A stretch of 64,000 nucleotides of DNA from Eubacterium sp. (GTDB taxonomy: Bacteria > Bacillota > Clostridia > Lachnospirales > Lachnospiraceae), in contig JAFVGA010000024.1 of NCBI GenBank assembly GCA_017475235.1, positions 1 to 64,000 of the forward strand, written 5' to 3'. Of this stretch, positions 60,601 through 64,000 are shown piece by piece. The notes under the pieces are model-generated. The model had not been told where the DNA came from and did no database searches. It saw only the letters and a program-made list of their open reading frames with translations. The translations under genes were made by a program, and so were the position numbers. Positions within the stretch are counted from its first letter, which is position 1. Every line of letters begins with the position of its first letter.

Positions 60601-62058
60601 TTATGCATTTTTCAATTTTTCAATTCCGATTTTAATTCTGTTTAGTGTCTCGTCTTTTCCAATCACATTCATTATCTCGAATGCTCCAGCTGGTGTCATC
60701 TGTTTGCCTGACACTGCTGTACGAAGTGGCCATAATGCTTGACCATTCTTGCACTCTTTCTTTGCGATGTACTCGAACACTAAATCATGAAGTCCATCCA
60801 CCGAGTAATCGTCAGTTCCTTCTAGTATAGGAAGTAACTCTTCAAGAACCTCAAGTGAATTCTCACTGTTAGTCTTCATCTTTTTGTGAGTGTACATCTC
60901 GATGTCATAGTCTGGCATGTCTTCGAAGAAGTCGATCATCTCTGGAATCTCTGGGAACAACTCGATACGAGTTTTCACCATATCCATAATCATATTAAGA
61001 TCTAAGTCTTTCTTGATAACTTCCTTAACATATGGAAGTGCCATCTCGTAGAACTTCTCATTGTCCATCGCCTTGATGTACTCACCGTTCATCCATTTAA
61101 GTTTGTTTATATCAAACACTGATGGGCTCTTGTTAATCTTCAAATAATCAAAGTTTTGAATGAGCTCATCTAGAGTAAAGATTTCTCTGTTGTCCTCTGG
61201 ACTCCAACCAAGTAGCGCAATATAATTTACAATTGCCTCTGGTAAGAATCCTTGCTCTACCAACTCTTCGTATGAAGAATGTCCACTACGCTTCGAAAGT
61301 TTCTTGTGCTCCTCGTCCGTGATAAGTGGCAAGTGCACATACTTTGGAACGTCCCAGCCAAAAGCTTCGTACAATCTCTGGTACTTTGGCGAGGACGAAA
61401 TATATTCGTTTCCTCTCACAACGTGTGTGATTTCCTGTAGATGATCATCCACTACGTTTGCGAAGTTGTATGTTGGATATCCGTCAGACTTAATCAAAAT
61501 CATATCGTCCAACTCTTTGTTCTCAACTGTGATTTCGCCGTACAAGTCATCGTTGAAGGTTGTAGTTCCCTCAGTTGGCATATTTATTCTAATAACATAT
61601 GGCTTTCCAGCATCTAGATTTGCCTGAATCTCCTCTGGAGTTAGCGACAAACAATGCTTGTCATATACTGTAATCTCTTTTCCATCATCGCTTACTGTAG
61701 TTTTAAGTGACTCTAAACGTTCTTTGTCGCAGAAGCAATAATAAGCATGGCCTGATTCGATAAGCTTTTTAGCATACTCCAAATATAGGCCTGATGCCTG
61801 GCGCTCGCTCTGGATGTATGGACCATAGCCACCGTCTTTGTCAGGGCCTTCGTCGTGCACTAATCCAGTCTCTGCAAGTGTGCGATAAATAATATCAACA
61901 GCACCTTCCACGTAACGCTCGCGGTCAGTGTCTTCTATTCTAAGTACGAAATCTCCATCTGCATGCTTTGCAATCAAAAACTCGTACAAAGCTGTACGCA
62001 AATTTCCTACGTGCATTTTTCCTGTTGGACTTGGTGCAAATCTAGTTCTTACTTTCAT
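60601..62058 (-). CDS. gltX: Glutamate--tRNA ligase
   Basis: A 485-residue class I synthetase. [19 protein letters not shown] carries the HIGH-type motif (HVGN, 16-19), and [12 protein letters not shown] the KMSKS-type motif; [16 protein letters not shown] is diagnostic of GluRS/GlnRS. A Cys pair ([11 protein letters not shown]) with CLS nearby resembles the zinc region. In bacteria without GlnRS it is commonly non-discriminating and also charges tRNA-Gln. The start at 62058 follows AAAGGAAACGTT. Monocistronic with terminators on both sides. Confidence 0.96.
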   Translation of the reverse strand: MKVRTRFAPSPTGKMHVGNLRTALYEFLIAKHADGDFVLRIEDTDRERYVEGAVDIIYRTLAETGLVHDEGPDKDGGYGPYIQSERQASGLYLEYAKKLIESGHAYYCFCDKERLESLKTTVSDDGKEITVYDKHCLSLTPEEIQANLDAGKPYVIRINMPTEGTTTFNDDLYGEITVENKELDDMILIKSDGYPTYNFANVVDDHLQEITHVVRGNEYISSSPKYQRLYEAFGWDVPKYVHLPLITDEEHKKLSKRSGHSSYEELVEQGFLPEAIVNYIALLGWSPEDNREIFTLDELIQNFDYLKINKSPSVFDINKLKWMNGEYIKAMDNEKFYEMALPYVKEVIKKDLDLNMIMDMVKTRIELFPEIPEMIDFFEDMPDYDIEMYTHKKMKTNSENSLEVLEELLPILEGTDDYSVDGLHDLVFEYIAKKECKNGQALWPLRTAVSGKQMTPAGAFEIMNVIGKDETLNRIKIGIEKLKNA

Positions 62059-62074
62059 AACGTTTCCTTTCATA

Positions 62075-62098
62075 TATAAAGGCCACCATCCGGTAGCC
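62075..62098. terminator. Terminator between the P-loop kinase gene and gltX
   Basis: GGCCACC/GGTAGCC (62081-62087 with 62092-62098, loop ATCC) forms a 7-bp stem, with one wobble on the minus strand, flanked by AAA and TTTTTT. It follows the minus-strand 62106-62681 gene. Confidence 0.75.
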
Positions 62099-62105
62099 TT
62101 TTTTG

Positions 62106-62681
62106 TTACTTCAAATTTTTCAAATAATCTTCTGCTTTATGAATTGAATCCCAAAGCTTATCCTCTGATGAGTTATCAAAAACAAAAAGGTTCTTAATAC
62201 CTTCTGGCAACGAGAAGTCTTGTCCTGCAATGTATTCATCCCAGTGTTCAAGCTTCCAAGTATCTCTGTCAGAGTTTCTCTTGATCATACGAGCCTTGCA
62301 AACGTCCACGTCACACTTAACCCATACGACAACAAGCTCTGCACCTTTCTTTCTTAGAAGCTCACGACGAAGGTTCTTCATATATCCCTTTGTTCTAACT
62401 TCTCTAGTAAATGGTGCATTTATAAACACTGTATCATTGTACTCCAAAGCGTCCATAGCAATTTCCATGATACAGTCATACTCATAGTTTCTAATTTCTC
62501 TCTCGAAGAAATCAGAACTTCTATTATATTCTTCATGTGCTACCTTGAAAATCTGCTTTGATAAAACAATCAAAGAATCCTTATCAAGATACACGCAATT
62601 CTCCATAGCTTTTGCTAGTTTCTTTGTTACAAATGTCTTTCCACAAGCTGGTGGAGATGTTACTAATACTAGTTTTTTCAT
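62106..62681 (-). CDS. AAA-type P-loop kinase (zeta-toxin/APT-like)
   Basis: A 191-residue nucleotide-binding protein with Walker [16 protein letters not shown] (Gly-Lys-Thr at 14-16), CVYLDKDSL at the end of the second strand (possible Walker-B-like or substrate Asp), [13 protein letters not shown], and a lid-like [26 protein letters not shown]. This plan resembles small-molecule kinases such as zeta-toxin, chloramphenicol phosphotransferase or shikimate-kinase-like enzymes. Substrate unknown. No antitoxin partner lies next to it, so a toxin role is unlikely. Confidence 0.75.
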   Translation of the reverse strand: MKKLVLVTSPPACGKTFVTKKLAKAMENCVYLDKDSLIVLSKQIFKVAHEEYNRSSDFFEREIRNYEYDCIMEIAMDALEYNDTVFINAPFTREVRTKGYMKNLRRELLRKKGAELVVVWVKCDVDVCKARMIKRNSDRDTWKLEHWDEYIAGQDFSLPEGIKNLFVFDNSSEDKLWDSIHKAEDYLKNLK

Positions 62682-62803
62682 GCCTAAAACCTCATTTAAA
62701 AAAAATTGCGATTTTCATCTATAATACCATTTTAAGCCGAGTATAGTCAATGATATTTGATAAAAAAATAACGATGTTTTGTTAGTAAAAAAAGGGACTT
62801 TTA

Positions 62804-62812
62804 TGCTATAAT
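62804..62812 (+). promoter_or_regulatory. Extended -10 promoter of the LTA-synthase-like gene
   Basis: TGCTATAAT (62804-62812) is an extended -10 (TGnTATAAT) without a clear -35 box, 22 nt before the start codon. Confidence 0.6.
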
Positions 62813-62833
62813 TTTACCCGATGAGGTAATGAT

Positions 62834-64000
62834 ATGGAAGAACTTGCAAATACTACTGAAAAGAAAGAGAAACGCCTAAAAATAACATGGAAAATGGTGA
62901 GAAAGGTAGCAAATTACTTTGTTCCTTTAATCACTCCATTTTTGTGTTTCATTATAACTGAATTCACTTGGAGAGTTGATTCAAAAGGAGTTCTCAATTC
63001 AAATCCTTTTGTCACAATATCTACAAAGCTAATCATTCTCAATCTGCTTCTCTTCTATGCATTTTGGGGTATTTGCTTTTCAATAATCGGAAGATCTAGT
63101 GTTGCTTCCTATATAACTATTGCTTTTTCATTTATTATCGGACTAGCAAACTACTATATAATGATATTTAGAGGCAATCCTATCACAGCATCAGACTTCA
63201 AAGCGCTTCGCACTGCATTTGCAGTGAGTGGCACTTACTCCTATATGCCTACTAGCAAAGTTATAATTATATTTGTTTGTGCATTGGCCGTAGCTGTCGT
63301 AAATATCTTTTTTAAATTCAAACTTAAAAAGATGCAGAAAATATACTCCAAGATTCTAATACGCGTTATTCCAGCTATCCTTTGCATCTGCGTGATGTTT
63401 GGGGTTACAAGTTTCATTTCCAGACAAGATATCAGAAAGATTATCCCTGATTTTAATGCAACACTATTCACAGGAAATGTTATGGCAAAGGAAGATGGTT
63501 TAATTCTATGCTTTGCTTCTACCATTCAATACACAAATGTAGATAAACCGGATGGTTATTCACCTGAAAAAGCAAAGAAAATCTTAGACGATAACAAAGA
63601 TGATTCTGTTTGGAAGACTTCAAGTATTTCGAAGACGTCACCAGATAAAAACACTTTTAATACAAAAGCAAAAAAGGCAAATATTGTCGTAATAATGAAC
63701 GAGTGTTTCTCAGATATTGGTATTTTGGGAGACTTAAAGACAAATATAGACTATATGCCATTCACAAAGAAAATGATGAAGGGCTACAAAGATACTATAA
63801 GCGGTTACTACTACTCATCAGTTATCGCTGGCTCTACCGCCAATACAGAGTTTGAATATTTAACGGGTGATACTATGGCATTCTTGCCACCTGGCAGTAT
63901 TCCTTATCAGCAATTCATAGATCAAGACACTGAAAGTATGGCTTCTGATTTGAGGTCGCAGGGTTATGCCACTATTGGAACACATCCATATGTTGGTTAC
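62834..64000 (+). CDS. Lipoteichoic acid synthase-like sulfatase-fold transferase (cut by window edge)
   Basis: The gene begins at 62834 behind GAGG (7-nt spacing) and runs off the window; 389 residues are visible. A short charged cytoplasmic head is followed by about five membrane helices (about 25-200), then an extracellular domain starting at about residue 240. That domain has NIVVIMNECFSDIGIL (metal-binding Glu, normally NVIVIxxES) and SVIAGSTANTEFEYLTGDTM, where the Thr after GS is the expected catalytic residue of LtaS/phosphoglycerol transferases. The C-terminal metal sites are outside the window. It probably transfers glycerol phosphate from phosphatidylglycerol to a surface acceptor. 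Confidence 0.87.
   Translation, partial: MEELANTTEKKEKRLKITWKMVRKVANYFVPLITPFLCFIITEFTWRVDSKGVLNSNPFVTISTKLIILNLLLFYAFWGICFSIIGRSSVASYITIAFSFIIGLANYYIMIFRGNPITASDFKALRTAFAVSGTYSYMPTSKVIIIFVCALAVAVVNIFFKFKLKKMQKIYSKILIRVIPAILCICVMFGVTSFISRQDIRKIIPDFNATLFTGNVMAKEDGLILCFASTIQYTNVDKPDGYSPEKAKKILDDNKDDSVWKTSSISKTSPDKNTFNTKAKKANIVVIMNECFSDIGILGDLKTNIDYMPFTKKMMKGYKDTISGYYYSSVIAGSTANTEFEYLTGDTMAFLPPGSIPYQQFIDQDTESMASDLRSQGYATIGTHPYVGY

Noticed and set aside
62106..62681. Zeta-toxin of a toxin-antitoxin pair
   Set aside because: No antitoxin-sized gene is adjacent; the neighbours are gltX and a divergent LTA-synthase-like gene.

Overview
The window looks like a chromosomal segment of a low-GC Gram-positive anaerobe, most likely a Lachnospiraceae member (Clostridia). 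This is inferred from AT-rich sequence, AGGAGG-type ribosome binding sites, TTGACA/TATAAT promoters, an anaerobic ribonucleotide reductase activase, a folB-folK fusion, a DUF1846 protein, a GerMN lipoprotein and the rpsT/holA/comEC/comEA neighbourhood. I see no rRNA, tRNA, CRISPR array, insertion sequence or prophage. It reads as core chromosome with 56 genes, two cut by the window ends.

Layout. 1-8.4 kb: secreted proteins, two tandem paralogous membrane proteins, a Zn/Cd-type P1B ATPase with a His-rich head, O-acetylhomoserine sulfhydrylase (metY), nrdG-dut and a beta-helix protein. 8.4-18.3 kb: rpsT faces a long minus-strand run comEA - response regulator - histidine kinase - GerMN lipoprotein - comEC - small genes - DMT transporter - TMEM175 channel - holA. 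18.4-23.5 kb: Na/Pi cotransporter, Y-family polymerase with a tiny YolD-like partner, DUF1846 protein. 23.5-30.8 kb: L,D-transpeptidase and the arginine genes argCJBD, divergent from argG over a shared control region. 31.1-35.3 kb: a GtrB/GtcA/YfhO three-component glycosylation operon. 35.5-50.2 kb: foldase-like lipoprotein, a degenerate HAD protein, a large glucosaminidase, a type IIA topoisomerase pair, trpS, a GH13 protein lacking its catalytic residues, KtrAB and a lysophospholipase-like hydrolase. 50.3-55.9 kb: folate operon ending in pheA, SH3 protein, DUF1292 protein. 56-64 kb: UvrD-like helicase, LemA/DUF2207 pair, gltX, a P-loop kinase and the start of an LTA-synthase-like gene.

Most striking observation. 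Two intergenic elements (30797-31017 and 35288-35511) share one elaborate predicted fold: a long outer stem, two further stems, an invariant AG bulge beside TAATCA/TGATTA, a three-way junction with invariant GGGTAC, and two hairpins, one with an invariant TTGGTG loop. The stems differ in sequence between the copies yet stay paired (compensatory changes). This is the signature of a structured RNA or structured DNA repeat, and I do not recognise it. They bracket the glycosylation operon. A second, smaller hairpin pair (20212-20277 and 21898-21959) keeps a 16-nt loop while its stems differ, and a 125-nt three-way-junction palindrome lies at 57898-58022.

Other points of interest are an operator-like palindrome filling the metY promoter spacer, a probable AUC or AUU start for comEC, a hairpin covering the comEA ribosome binding site, a leaderless-looking nrdG, and two apparent pseudoenzymes. 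All functional calls rest on reading the protein sequences; no database search was run.
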